A stretch of 28,838 nucleotides of DNA, from contig KN885475.1 of the NCBI GenBank assembly GCA_000934455.1, forward strand, positions 25,664 through 54,501. Reading direction: 5' to 3'. Below, piece after piece: positions 19,771-28,838 of the stretch (the stretch's first letter is position 1; each line of letters begins with the position of its first letter). Both the position numbers and the translations under genes were made by a program. Below the pieces are notes generated by a model. It did no database searches. It was not told the origin of the DNA and saw only the letters and a program-made list of their open reading frames with translations. Source of the stretch: Apostichopus parvimensis. Its lineage: Eukaryota > Echinodermata > Holothuroidea > Aspidochirotida > Stichopodidae.

Positions 19771-22152
19771 TAGATAAATGTTTACAAGGATAATTAAATA
19801 GCTACTTTATAATTCCCTTTCATTTTTGTGTCAATGAATCTCTCTTCCACAAAACACAGCATTGAAGCGTCAGTTACAATAAATTCAATTTGTATAAATA
19901 TCAATCCGTCAATATACAAGGCTGAATAATTGATGATGAACATGTGAGCAACAAGTCTGAAAGTGAAAGCCACTTGGACGGTGGCGGGGGAAGATAAGTA
20001 CACACTACCATTGTGAAAATACAAAATCGGTCACAAAATTGAAGCCGAACCCTGCGTGGCCTTACACCCATGAGAGTAAAAGTTGTGCAAAGCAAAACGA
20101 AGAAAAGAAAGTAAAATAGTTGTTTCTCCGTTACTCTTTTTATATTAACAAAAACTGTCAGCTCCTATGATTCCAGATTAGGGCTCAGAATACACTCCAC
20201 AGAACTTTAATTCCTCTTCCTTCAAGTTAGTTTTGTGGTAACAAGAAATATTACCAAAGTACTACAGACTGCCAGGAATCTTCCCCGTTGAACCACTTGC
20301 CTGTCCAGGTCTTCACAATATATTCCAGGATATTAAATTCACATATCTCTGTCACATGTATGTTTTGGTTCCTTTAACCTCGATACGAGATAACAAGACA
20401 TACTGAAACGCGACAGCTTTCAGAGTCTTTGCCACCACATGACCCCAACAAGGGCTTATAAAGACATTCCAGATAAACTCAATTCATTTTTGTGACATGG
20501 CCATTGAATAATAATGACATATTACACATGTATTGTACTACTTAAGATTTGATATATACTTCTATATTTAATGACATTCACTGATCATTGGACTTTACTA
20601 TAAACAATAACTCGTTGACAATCATCATTTAAAATCCTCATACAGAGGGGAAGACATCGGTAATCGTGTTTACAATAGCAGCGTCACACATATATCCATA
20701 CATTTACAAACAATAATATCCTTGTATCAAGACAAGCTTGTCTCTATGGGTAGTTTTACGATTGTCTTTGAGACCAAGATTGTGTTATGTTATGTTCAGG
20801 CTTATATATTTAAGAGTACTCAACAACACTATGCGAGTTAATGAAGCTTGAGCTTTGGCCTAATTATTTGTGGGAAGAGGTGTTGCATACAATGAAGAGA
20901 AAATGCCTTATTGAACACGACAACTACTAGCAGAATTCAGTATTTAATGAATTAATGTAAGGGATAACACACATTTCTGATCTGTCAGTAATGTGACGCA
21001 TTTTTTAATTCAGGCGCATAATAAATAGAAAAGAAAAGCGAATGTTTATTAAATAGCGAGTTCTGTAATGACGATAACCATTTCAAGCATCAAATGAATC
21101 TTACGGTAATACTTTCAATAAAATACTTGTCCTTGTAAAAACAAACGTAACACAATTTTACTTACCATAGAAACTATACATTCTTAAATGTTTACTTATC
21201 AAATCGATTGATACATATACCTTATTGTATGACATATTAAATTAACAAATAAACTTCATAACCGCTAGTAGCTGATATAAATTAAATTGTTATTACCTCT
21301 CATCTAAGTTTCAAAAGACCCAAATACCCCTAATTTGCTATGGTTTTATGGATATCAAATGGCGCAGTGCCGTTGTGAGTAATCCACCATCTTTATGTAC
21401 TATGATTGGTACCAAAGTTTATGTTTCATTTGTTTCTTGGTTATTGGTGAGCTGATATAAAGCGTACGTTATCTCTTTTGTTGGCACATCAGTGCACTAC
21501 ATCGTATATCAAACAATAACGGACATATTGAATGACAAGTAGCTTTACTTCATTATCCTCCGTACTTTTACTCTTCTTTAACAATGACACATGTATACAG
21601 CATTTGTCATATTTTCACTTATTTCTTTCCATATTTGATGATTATGTGTACTCCAAGAGGCTGTATGAACATTACATATCAATAATATTCTGTTTTCCTA
21701 AATTATCGGTGAAAACCAAAGTTTATGAATGCTTTTCAAAGGTATTGTATATAAACTGATGTAGTATGATGTGTTAACTTCTTTATTAGCACATAAGCTT
21801 AATGTACTTTGTCTATCTAGTGAATATGCACATATCGAATGACAAAATATTTCCACCGATTATTACTTGTTTGTTATACTTCTGTATTCTTATGCGTATC
21901 TATTCACGTTGCCAACTGTTATTATGGCATCCGTATCGTTTTGTTTCGCATGGGATACTTTCTATGAATTATTTACTTTATCAATACATTTCAATTCATA
22001 CGCATACTTATCAACCAGTCATTTCATATCGAATCATATCGCGTGTATATTTTTATTCATTTTAATCATGTAGAGTCTTGCTACAGTCACCTTAAATTAA
22101 TATTTCAAACCTACCCTAATTGATCGCATTAAGTATCATACACATGACTTCG

Positions 22153-22168
22153 TGACGTCATGACGTCA
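22153..22168 (+). promoter_or_regulatory. Two abutting CRE palindromes (TGACGTCA x2)
   Basis: TGACGTCATGACGTCA consists of two perfect CREB/ATF-type sites without spacer. The 8-mer is a well-known bZIP site, but no promoter or gene is recognised nearby, so this may be chance or a distal enhancer element. Confidence 0.35.
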
Positions 22169-22239
22169 TGAACTTTTACATAACAATATGGCTGTATTTG
22201 TGCTGAGTGTTAAGTTGCCACTTTAGATCTGTTAAATAT

Positions 22240-22440
22240 TAACTTATCAGATAAGAAAAGAAAACGAATGCAATTCTCTTTCAGTTTCGTTTTACTTTGT
22301 ATCTCGTGTTTTAGTATGTCTGTCATGCAGTGATTCGCTTCTTGTCAAGATACAACTGTTCCATTGGCCTAAATAAAATGATGGTCCTATATACAAAAGG
22401 CTCTTGCTGCAGATAGGCCAAACATACATGTGCCTGCAGC
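22240..22440 (+). repeat. Duplicated block related to 19565-19770
   Basis: Second copy, same strand, about 2.7 kb away; see 19565-19770. Substitutions and short indels are spread throughout. Confidence 0.6.
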
Positions 22441-23057
22441 TTTACAATTGTACGGAATTTCACGTTACGGTATGGATTTTGGGACATGACCATCGAGGCA
22501 TACTTATTTTGACTTTATAATCGACGTTATATAAAGATAAGCGATGGGATGCAAATGTATCGTCCACGACGTTCGTAGCGGTATATGATTCTTCAAATAT
22601 ATTAACATGACCCTGTTTATGAAATATAGGATATAATATACATGGAAATAATAAGCGCTAATTGTGCATTAGCTGATATGGTTAAATTCATGCATGGTCA
22701 TTTCAGATATTGTTTTTCCAATTGCATTAAATAACATCTGTCCTACCATTAAGTGCAGTATAGTTTTCTCGCTAGTGGAACTTCATACATTTCAGTCCTA
22801 TCTAACGTCACTACTAACTGTTAAATATAAATGATATGATTCATTTTGGTGTTATTGATACATGTATTTTATGTTGGTATAGGCGTCACTACATGTGACG
22901 TGTAACGTCTTTACATTGTACATAACATACCCATCCATTGTCTTCTGTATATATTATTTTCCCTAAACCCGCCATAATCTTAATAGATTGAAGTTAATTT
23001 TACAATGATTACAATGTTTCAATGATTACACCTTTCCGTCATAAACAAGACCACATT

Positions 23058-23340
23058 ATTGAAGGGAAGACATCAAAGCAAGCTGTGAAAAGCGCGGAAT
23101 GGGAGTCGTGCATGTATTAGTAGCAGAATGTAACTGAAAATAGTTCACTGTTCAAGTTATAGCCTTATGTTGAGGGATAATCTCACAACATAAAGATAGC
23201 ATTGAAGGGAAGACATCAACACAAGTTGCCAGAAGTGAAGCTGCAGGAATGGTGTAATATAAGTATAATTTTAATTAACTTATTTCACTATTCCAGTTAT
23301 AGCCTTTACACTGAGGGATAATCCAACAACATAATGATAT
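23058..23340 (+). repeat. Tandem duplication of a 143-bp unit
   Basis: Unit 1 (23058-23200) and unit 2 (23201-23340) both begin ATTGAAGGGAAGACATCAA and end with a TTATAGCCTT...TGAGGGATAATC...ACAACATAA stretch. The middle parts differ by many substitutions and small indels. A similar GAGGGGAAGACATC occurs near 20645. Confidence 0.8.
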
Positions 23341-24625
23341 CAAGTTTATGGTAAATTAATGTAAACGTATGTAGGATACATACAAAGGACAGGGCATACC
23401 TCTTGGTGTATGCATACTTTCACTTCCATTGTGAAATACAACTACAACCAAGTTATTGTAACATTGTAAGCGGAATGTAATACTGCTAAGCAAAGGTTGT
23501 TGTTATTACTTGTTCGGTCTGATTGGTCAATGAATCACGCATTTTGTAAAACAGTCAACACAGGCTAAAACAGGAACTTAATATTCTACACGGTTGCTCA
23601 ACATCAACGTAGTACAACATTATGACAAATATTGTATTACAATTAACCATCAAATATGACTGGAGAATATATGTATATATGGAAGCAATAACCGATCAGC
23701 GCTCTAGATACAATTTAAGAAAATCCCTTTATTGTAAGTTAGCAGAAGAGTAAGGCAAGTCGCACTTACCGTTGAAGGTAGTCTAGATGTAATTCGCCAA
23801 AAATAAACAAATGAAAACAATACAAATAGCATCGAATCACACGTCTAGCACATGTCTGCAATGTTAACTTAACATAGCGCTGCTCCGTATTCAGTTTATT
23901 ACTGTCTACAGATCTGTTGAGCTCCAAAGTTCATGTTTGCTTTCGCTGCAAGGTTTTATGGATATAATGAATATGATATCATATTACAATATTTGTTAAA
24001 TTTGTTTAATACCTTTGACTAGCGAGTAATCATAAACATATGGAATAGTATTGAGCAATCATAAACAATTTTTATTACTCTAATGCCTTTTAAAAGCACC
24101 CAACTTTCCTGCTAGGTTTAGAGCTTTAATAATGTTATGCTGTGATTGGCGATTTTGCTTTCAATTCTTTTAGTAACATTATGAGTTCATTTATTAGGAG
24201 TGTGAAGACCATTGACATAAAATGGTTGGTCCGTATATACTTCTTTACTGTTTAGTTAATAGATAAACCTAATAAACGGATAAGCAACCGGTAAACCAGC
24301 TTGGAAAGGAACCCAAAACTCAAATAAAAGATCGGTATCGGCTTCTATTGTGATGGCAAGGTTATGGATATTGTATTGCGCAGTTTTGCGTACGAATGGT
24401 TAACGGATTCCACAAAAAGATATTGTTACGCCTTTATGGTTTCAATATTGAAAGCAATATGCAATAATTTTAAAACACGATTGTTTGCCATGCTGACTAT
24501 TCCTGATTGGTCAATATTGTAAAACAACCTGTGTTATAGACATTTCTTTTCAGCTATATATAATATACGTCGGTCTACGAAGGAACTGAATCTTTCACTT
24601 TATAATTAACAATCGTCGTTGAATA

Positions 24626-24649
24626 AACGGCTTAGTTTACTAAGCTGTT
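24626..24649 (+). repeat. Inverted repeat, 11-bp arms
   Basis: AACGGCTTAGT and ACTAAGCTGTT pair around a TT loop with a single G-T mismatch. TCGTCGTT flanks it on the left and, in the same orientation, on the right after a short interval. No terminator role applies in an animal genome; it may be a remnant of a small mobile element. Confidence 0.5.
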
Positions 24650-25008
24650 TTAAAACATTTCAATCGTCGTTAATCGTAAAGAAATATTAAACATTGAGAA
24701 ATCACAGGTGCTAAAAAAACAAACAATGATGTTGCCACTTAAATACTCCAAAGAGCTTTATCCCCGGTTTAGAAATATTCAAATTATATTCCTATTTGTC
24801 ACCTGCTGACCTTAATGACAGATTTGAGTACTTACTTTTTTCTCACATTGGCTATAAGTCCATTGTTTACATTGAGGATATGGTAATTGGTTTCAATTAA
24901 TGTTGAACTCCACTGAACATCTAAGATATCTCGGTAATACACATTTTTAACATACTATCGTCATTTGGAGGAAACGTTCAGTCGGGGAGGGGGAGGGTGG
25001 AGAGTTTT

Positions 25009-25037
25009 GCATTCAGCCTTCTAAGAATTTGAACACT
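25009..25037 (+). repeat. 29-bp direct repeat, partner at 25438-25466
   Basis: GCATTCAGCCTTCTAAGAA followed by TTGAACACT, with one mismatch to the copy 429 bases downstream. A G-rich stretch (24984-25000, GGGGAGGGGGAGGG type) precedes this copy, and a related purine-rich stretch follows the other. Confidence 0.85.
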
Positions 25038-25273
25038 CCATTATCCTCATCCCATTTGGTTCAGTACTTTTGAGTCGTAATTGTATTTTTTTTTTGCTTT
25101 TGTTTTATATACGATAATCTTGTTTCCTTTGGATATGTCAGGATATTTCTAAATGTATCTCCTTTGTGACTTTCCTTTTTTGAATTTATAGGTAGTGTGG
25201 AATACTAAAGTTAAAACTGGATTATTGTTCAATGATAAGTATGATAAGCTAATAAATGAAACGAAACAAAATT

Positions 25274-25650
25274 CCCTTCATCATATTTGATGCATTGATA
25301 TCAATACTCCAACAATATTTTGAGGACGTAACTAAGTGGATAATAAGTGATTTATTACGCGTTTTTACACATTGTACGTATGATATGTGTGTATTCCGAA
25401 AGTGAACCTAATCTTAGTTTACTTGACATCTCTTCCTGCATTCAGCCTTCTAAGAAGTTGAACACTACGGGCTCTTCTCCCCTCCAAGTTAAGGGAGGGG
25501 GATATATATGAAACATTCTATCTGACATTATTAAGACTTACGGATAGCTTTATTTGTTCATACCTAATAACTCAATGATTGAAACGTGATGATTAGAGAG
25601 TATGCCATTTGAGAAAGTGGTTTGTTCTTTTTATTTAGTTTTGAATACAT
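25274..25650 (+). repeat. Diverged duplicated block, copy B
   Basis: Partner of 17697-17940, same orientation. It carries extra sequence around 25430-25550 absent from copy A, including a purine-rich AAGGGAGGGGG and a second copy of a 29-mer also found at 25009-25037. It lies just upstream of the plus-strand LINE. Confidence 0.65.
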
Positions 25651-25794
25651 GTTTTGGATTGGCTGTATCAAGCTTGACATGACAACACTCTAGGTTAATC
25701 TGGGCTCGTGAATTTCACGATTATTCTACTCGAATGTCTTCATAACCGCTTTAAAGTTTCTCCTGTTTGAAAACCAACAATTTGTCTCACCAAA

Positions 25795-26610
25795 ATGGTG
25801 CGTGGTGCACGGAAAGCCAGTGGGGGTAAGAAGAAACAAGGAGAAATCGAACCCAATCAAGACCGTACCTTAACACAGACTACGCTGTCTCCGCTTAGAC
25901 AACAGGCTCATCATAGGTATGACTTCCGCGATACTGCCAACTCGGTTTCTGACGAGGAGGAAGGCACACAATCAGACCTTACAGATAGGCTGAACAAAGC
26001 CATTGAAAAAGCTATCAAAGGAGTCTCAGCTGAATTACGTAACCTCGAAAAGGATTTTCAGAGAGAACTAAGAGTACATGCCGAGGAAATCGCAAGTCTC
26101 AAAGCTGAAAACCAGGATATCAGAAAACAATGCAAAGAAATCAACGAAAGAATTTCAAACGTGGAGAGTCAATACGAGACACATTCTATGCTTCTTAACA
26201 GGCAAGAACGCTACTCGAGGAAAAACAATCTTCGTATTGTCGGCTACACTACTGAAAACGATGAAGAATGTTTGGCGATAGCCAAATCGGTGTTTGATAA
26301 GATTGGCAAGCCAGACTGTATCATTGAAAGGGCCCATAGAGACGGCAGACCGGTTGAGGGCCGAAATCGCCATATTCTGGTAAAACTCTCCTTTTTTCAA
26401 GATAAGCTGTTTATTCTCAAAAACGCTAGAAAGAAGCTGGAACAAGACACCTTTTTCATAACTGATGACCTTACGCCAGTAGATTTCAAAGAGAAGAAGA
26501 AGTGGGCAACCAAGGTTTCGGATCTCTACAGAAACGGCACCAAGCTACGCTTCCAGAGAGGTCAGTGGAGACTTGCAGATGGTCGTCCATATAAGTTTGT
26601 TGAGCAGTAA
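25795..26610 (+). CDS. LINE ORF1 protein (coiled coil, RRM-like, C-terminal domain)
   Basis: A 271-residue intact protein with a good start context (CCAAAATGG). The N-terminus is basic (RKASGGKKK). Residues about 60-135 form a heptad-rich coiled coil, as in the trimer-forming part of L1 ORF1p. Residues about 140-215 contain the RRM-like domain (ERYSRKNNLRIVGY, ERAHRDGRP, RHILVKLSF). Residues 220-271 form the C-terminal domain (FFITDDLTPVDF, LYRNGTKLRFQRGQW). By family, it binds element RNA, forms cytoplasmic RNPs and acts as a nucleic-acid chaperone. A complete frame suggests a recent insertion. Confidence 0.9.
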   Translation: MVRGARKASGGKKKQGEIEPNQDRTLTQTTLSPLRQQAHHRYDFRDTANSVSDEEEGTQSDLTDRLNKAIEKAIKGVSAELRNLEKDFQRELRVHAEEIASLKAENQDIRKQCKEINERISNVESQYETHSMLLNRQERYSRKNNLRIVGYTTENDEECLAIAKSVFDKIGKPDCIIERAHRDGRPVEGRNRHILVKLSFFQDKLFILKNARKKLEQDTFFITDDLTPVDFKEKKKWATKVSDLYRNGTKLRFQRGQWRLADGRPYKFVEQ

Positions 26611-26955
26611 AGTTCTTTTGTTTTCCAGTCGCAGATTTGTCGGACACCTTCTTTAGACGTTATTTTTTATTCACTGTGACCCACTGTCGAAGTCGATACA
26701 GTCCAAATGGCCCCCTTTCCCTGGGCCTTGTTTCCTTATGGGATAATTAGGATTTGGTTTGATATTTTCAAATTAAACCTTTTTCCTATGGGATTGACTT
26801 ATTTTTTTCCTTTCATTTTATTAAAACCTCGCTTCAACGAATTGATCAGATATAGTTGTGTGCAGTTCTTCATTGTTTTATATATGTGCCTTGGATCCTA
26901 AGGATTACATATAGCGGTAAGCTTATTATAATTACTTTTGTCTATAGTAGGCTAG

Positions 26956-28838
26956 ATCGCTGCTATTTCAATCTCTAATATTAAAATTGCAACCTATAAT
27001 GCTAGGGGTCTCAGGCAATTTTCCAAACGCAATAAGGTTTTTGCCTTTTTAAAAAACCACAATAACCATATTTCCTTTATTCAAGAAACCCATAGTACCG
27101 TGCTTGACGAGCATCGATGGAGTCAAGAATGGGGTGGGAAGGTATTTTATTCTCACGGGTCTTCAGCTAGTAGGGGTTCTTGTATTCTTTTTAACCCCAG
27201 TCTTGATGTGACGGTTCTTAACTCCAAACTTGACAACCATGGTCGTTTTATTATTCTAGATGTGCAGATTCTTGATAAAACGTATTCTGTTGTTTGCATA
27301 TATGCCCCCAACATAGACTCTCCGTCCTTCTTTGATAGGCTGTCAGCCGATATTTGTGGCTTTGCCTGTGAAAGTCTTATAATCGGGGGAGATTTTAATT
27401 TTGTTTTCAATACTGACATCGATAAGAAGGGGGGAGCCCCACAGACTAATTTTCACGCCAGAGAGCACTGTTTGGAGTTGATGAATGTTTTCGATTTGGT
27501 CGATGTTTGGCGTGAACGCAATCCCTTTAAGTCAGATTTTACTTGGTCTTCCAATACTATTTCTGGGATCCATTGTAGACTAGATTGCTTTCTAATTTCT
27601 AGACATTTACTTCAGTTGATTTCCAATTGTTATATTTCACCAGGGCTGCATTCAGATCACTCTCTTGTTATATTAAACATCCATTGCTCTTCTGATATAC
27701 GGGGTCCTGGGTACTGGAAGTTAAACAATTCATTGTTAAAGGATTCCATATATGTTGATCAGATTACACGCCTGTTACATTCCGAGCTGAATGGTGTAAA
27801 TGATCTTAATCCCAGTGCTAAGTGGGAGTTTATTAAATACAAAGTCCGTATGGCTACTACTAGCTATTCAAAATTAAAAGCAAAACAGCAGCGTCACTAC
27901 GAAAGGAATCTTTTGAATAAGATATCCCAGCTCGAAAGGTCTTATTACGATTTAGGCTCAGTGGAAACTTTGAGAAATTTAAAAGATACGAGATCAGAGC
28001 TCGAATCCCTGTATCATAAAAAGCTTGATGGGATCATCGTTAGGTCGCGAGCGCAGTGGGTCGAATATGGTGAAAGAAACTCAAAATATTTTTTAAATCT
28101 CGAAAAACATAATAAAGCAAATAATGTTATTCATAGATTGAAAACTGATAATAACGACATTCTTACTGAAAAACAGGAAATCTTGGCTAATCTGAGGGAC
28201 TTCTATGCCACTTTGTATACCAGTGGAGAGGTGGACCCATCTTTAATTTTTTCCAATATACTTAATGATAATAAGCTGAGTATTGATGAAGCAGATCGCT
28301 GTGATGGGCCTCTGACGTCTGCCGAGTGTGTTGACGCTCTGAATTCACTGTCCATTGGTAAATCCCCTGGTAGCGATGGACTTTCAGTCGAATTTTACAA
28401 GAAATTTTGGCCAGTTATCGGGGATTGTGTGGTAAATGCTTTAAATTACGCTAATAACTAATTTTGACTTGTCTGCCGAGCAGGGTCGTGCAATTATTAC
28501 CTTAATTCCAAAGCATGGCAAGGATAAGGACTTTATTAAGAACTATCGTCCAATCTCACTCCTCAACGCTGACTACAAAATCTGCGCAAAAGTGTTATCA
28601 ACAAGAAAATTAAACTTGTTCTCCCCAAAGTGATTAGCAATAACCAGACGGGTTTCCTTAAAAACCGCTTTATTGGGGAAAACGTCCGCTTTGTTCTAGA
28701 TTTAATTGAGTATTGTAACACGAGTAACAAAACAGGTTTACTGTTCCTCGTGGACTTCGAAAAAGCATTTGACAGTGTGGAATGGGAGTTTATTTTCACC
28801 TCCCTTAGATTCTTTGGTTTTGGGGGAAGTTTTATTAA
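26956..28838 (+). pseudogene. LINE ORF2: endonuclease and start of reverse transcriptase, frameshifted
   Basis: The frame opens after a TAG at 26953-26955 and has no in-frame ATG before the endonuclease; the first candidate start is the GTG at 27100, which would cut off catalytic residues. Endonuclease motifs are all present: KIATYNARGL (around 26986), FIQETH (27081), IYAPN, IGGDFN (around 27385), CRLDCFLIS and SDHS (27652). The RT part begins with GKSPGSDG (28360). A stop at 28459-28461 reflects a frameshift. The protein resumes in the next frame ([19 protein letters not shown]) and shifts back near 28606, leading to LVDFEKAFDSVEW, RT motif A with its catalytic aspartate. The window ends before the FADD-type motif. 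The missing ATG may be real (reinitiation-type start) or another mutation. Confidence 0.85.

Larger units (their letters stand above)
17663..25690. other. 8-kb AT-rich non-coding region with old duplications
   Basis: I find no convincing exon here. Open frames are short, AT-driven and without recognisable motifs. The region is not featureless: several blocks occur twice in diverged form (17697-17940 with 25274-25650; 19565-19770 with 22240-22440; a tandem pair at 23058-23340), and a phrase like TTTTATGGATAT recurs near 21345, 23953 and, in diverged form (GTTATGGATATT), 24362. It probably arose by local duplication, perhaps along with copies of the Ig genes whose exons have since been lost. 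Confidence 0.55.
25690..28838 (+). mobile_element. L1/Tx1-like LINE, 5' part, cut by the window edge
   Basis: Two-ORF non-LTR retrotransposon: 5' UTR, ORF1 (25795-26610), a spacer of about 345 bases, then ORF2 with apurinic-type endonuclease and the start of the reverse transcriptase. ORF1 type and ORF2 phrases such as RAQWVEYGERNSKYFLNLEK and KSPGSDGLSVEFYKKFW are typical of the L1/Tx1 group, unlike the CR1/L2-like relic at the other end of the window. The 5' limit is estimated from where similarity to the duplicated block ends (about 25660). ORF1 is intact, but ORF2 has two frameshifts, so this copy is young yet probably inactive. Confidence 0.85.

Noticed and set aside
26707-26901. 64-codon frame between LINE ORF1 and ORF2
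   Set aside because: It lies in the inter-ORF spacer, is dominated by Phe, Pro and Leu from T-rich sequence, and has no counterpart in L1/Tx1 elements.
1-28838. tRNA, rRNA and CRISPR arrays
   Set aside because: No tRNA A/B box pair with a fold, no rRNA core sequence and no regularly spaced repeats were seen.

Overview
The window is animal nuclear DNA. Its genes are split by introns with GT-AG (once GC-AG) borders, exons are short and in symmetrical phase 1, the DNA is AT-rich, and two non-LTR retrotransposons flank the genes. The families present (transmembrane immunoglobulin-domain receptors, a NACHT ATPase, CR1/L2-like and L1/Tx1-like LINEs) suggest a marine invertebrate. An echinoderm or another invertebrate deuterostome is my best guess, but the sequence alone does not prove it.

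Layout: 1-2340 is a decayed LINE on the minus strand. 3504-15646 (minus) is one large gene that I rebuilt exon by exon. It has a signal peptide, four Ig-like domains in V-C2-V-C2 order, a transmembrane segment, a short cytoplasmic exon with an ITIM-like tyrosine motif, a complete NACHT ATPase module, and four exons of an LRR-like C-terminal region. Every junction agrees in reading phase over eleven exons, giving about 1,300 residues. 15647-16118 is a short divergent promoter region. 16119-17166 (plus) holds the first two exons (signal peptide plus V-type Ig, then C2-type Ig) of a related gene lying head to head with the first. Its continuation meets a 300-base assembly gap (17363-17662) and I could not trace it further. 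17663-25690 is non-coding and contains old duplicated blocks, including a 143-bp tandem duplication. 25690-28838 is the 5' part of an L1/Tx1-clade LINE with ORF1, endonuclease and the start of the reverse transcriptase, running off the window edge.

Biological reading: the main gene would encode a single-pass surface receptor whose Ig ectodomain faces outside and whose NACHT-LRR part lies in the cytosol. It would combine an Ig-superfamily receptor and an NLR-type STAND ATPase in one chain. NLRs are usually soluble cytosolic sensors, so this architecture is the main discovery candidate here. The divergent Ig neighbour, sharing the promoter region, could be a co-regulated partner, a decoy or a broken duplicate.
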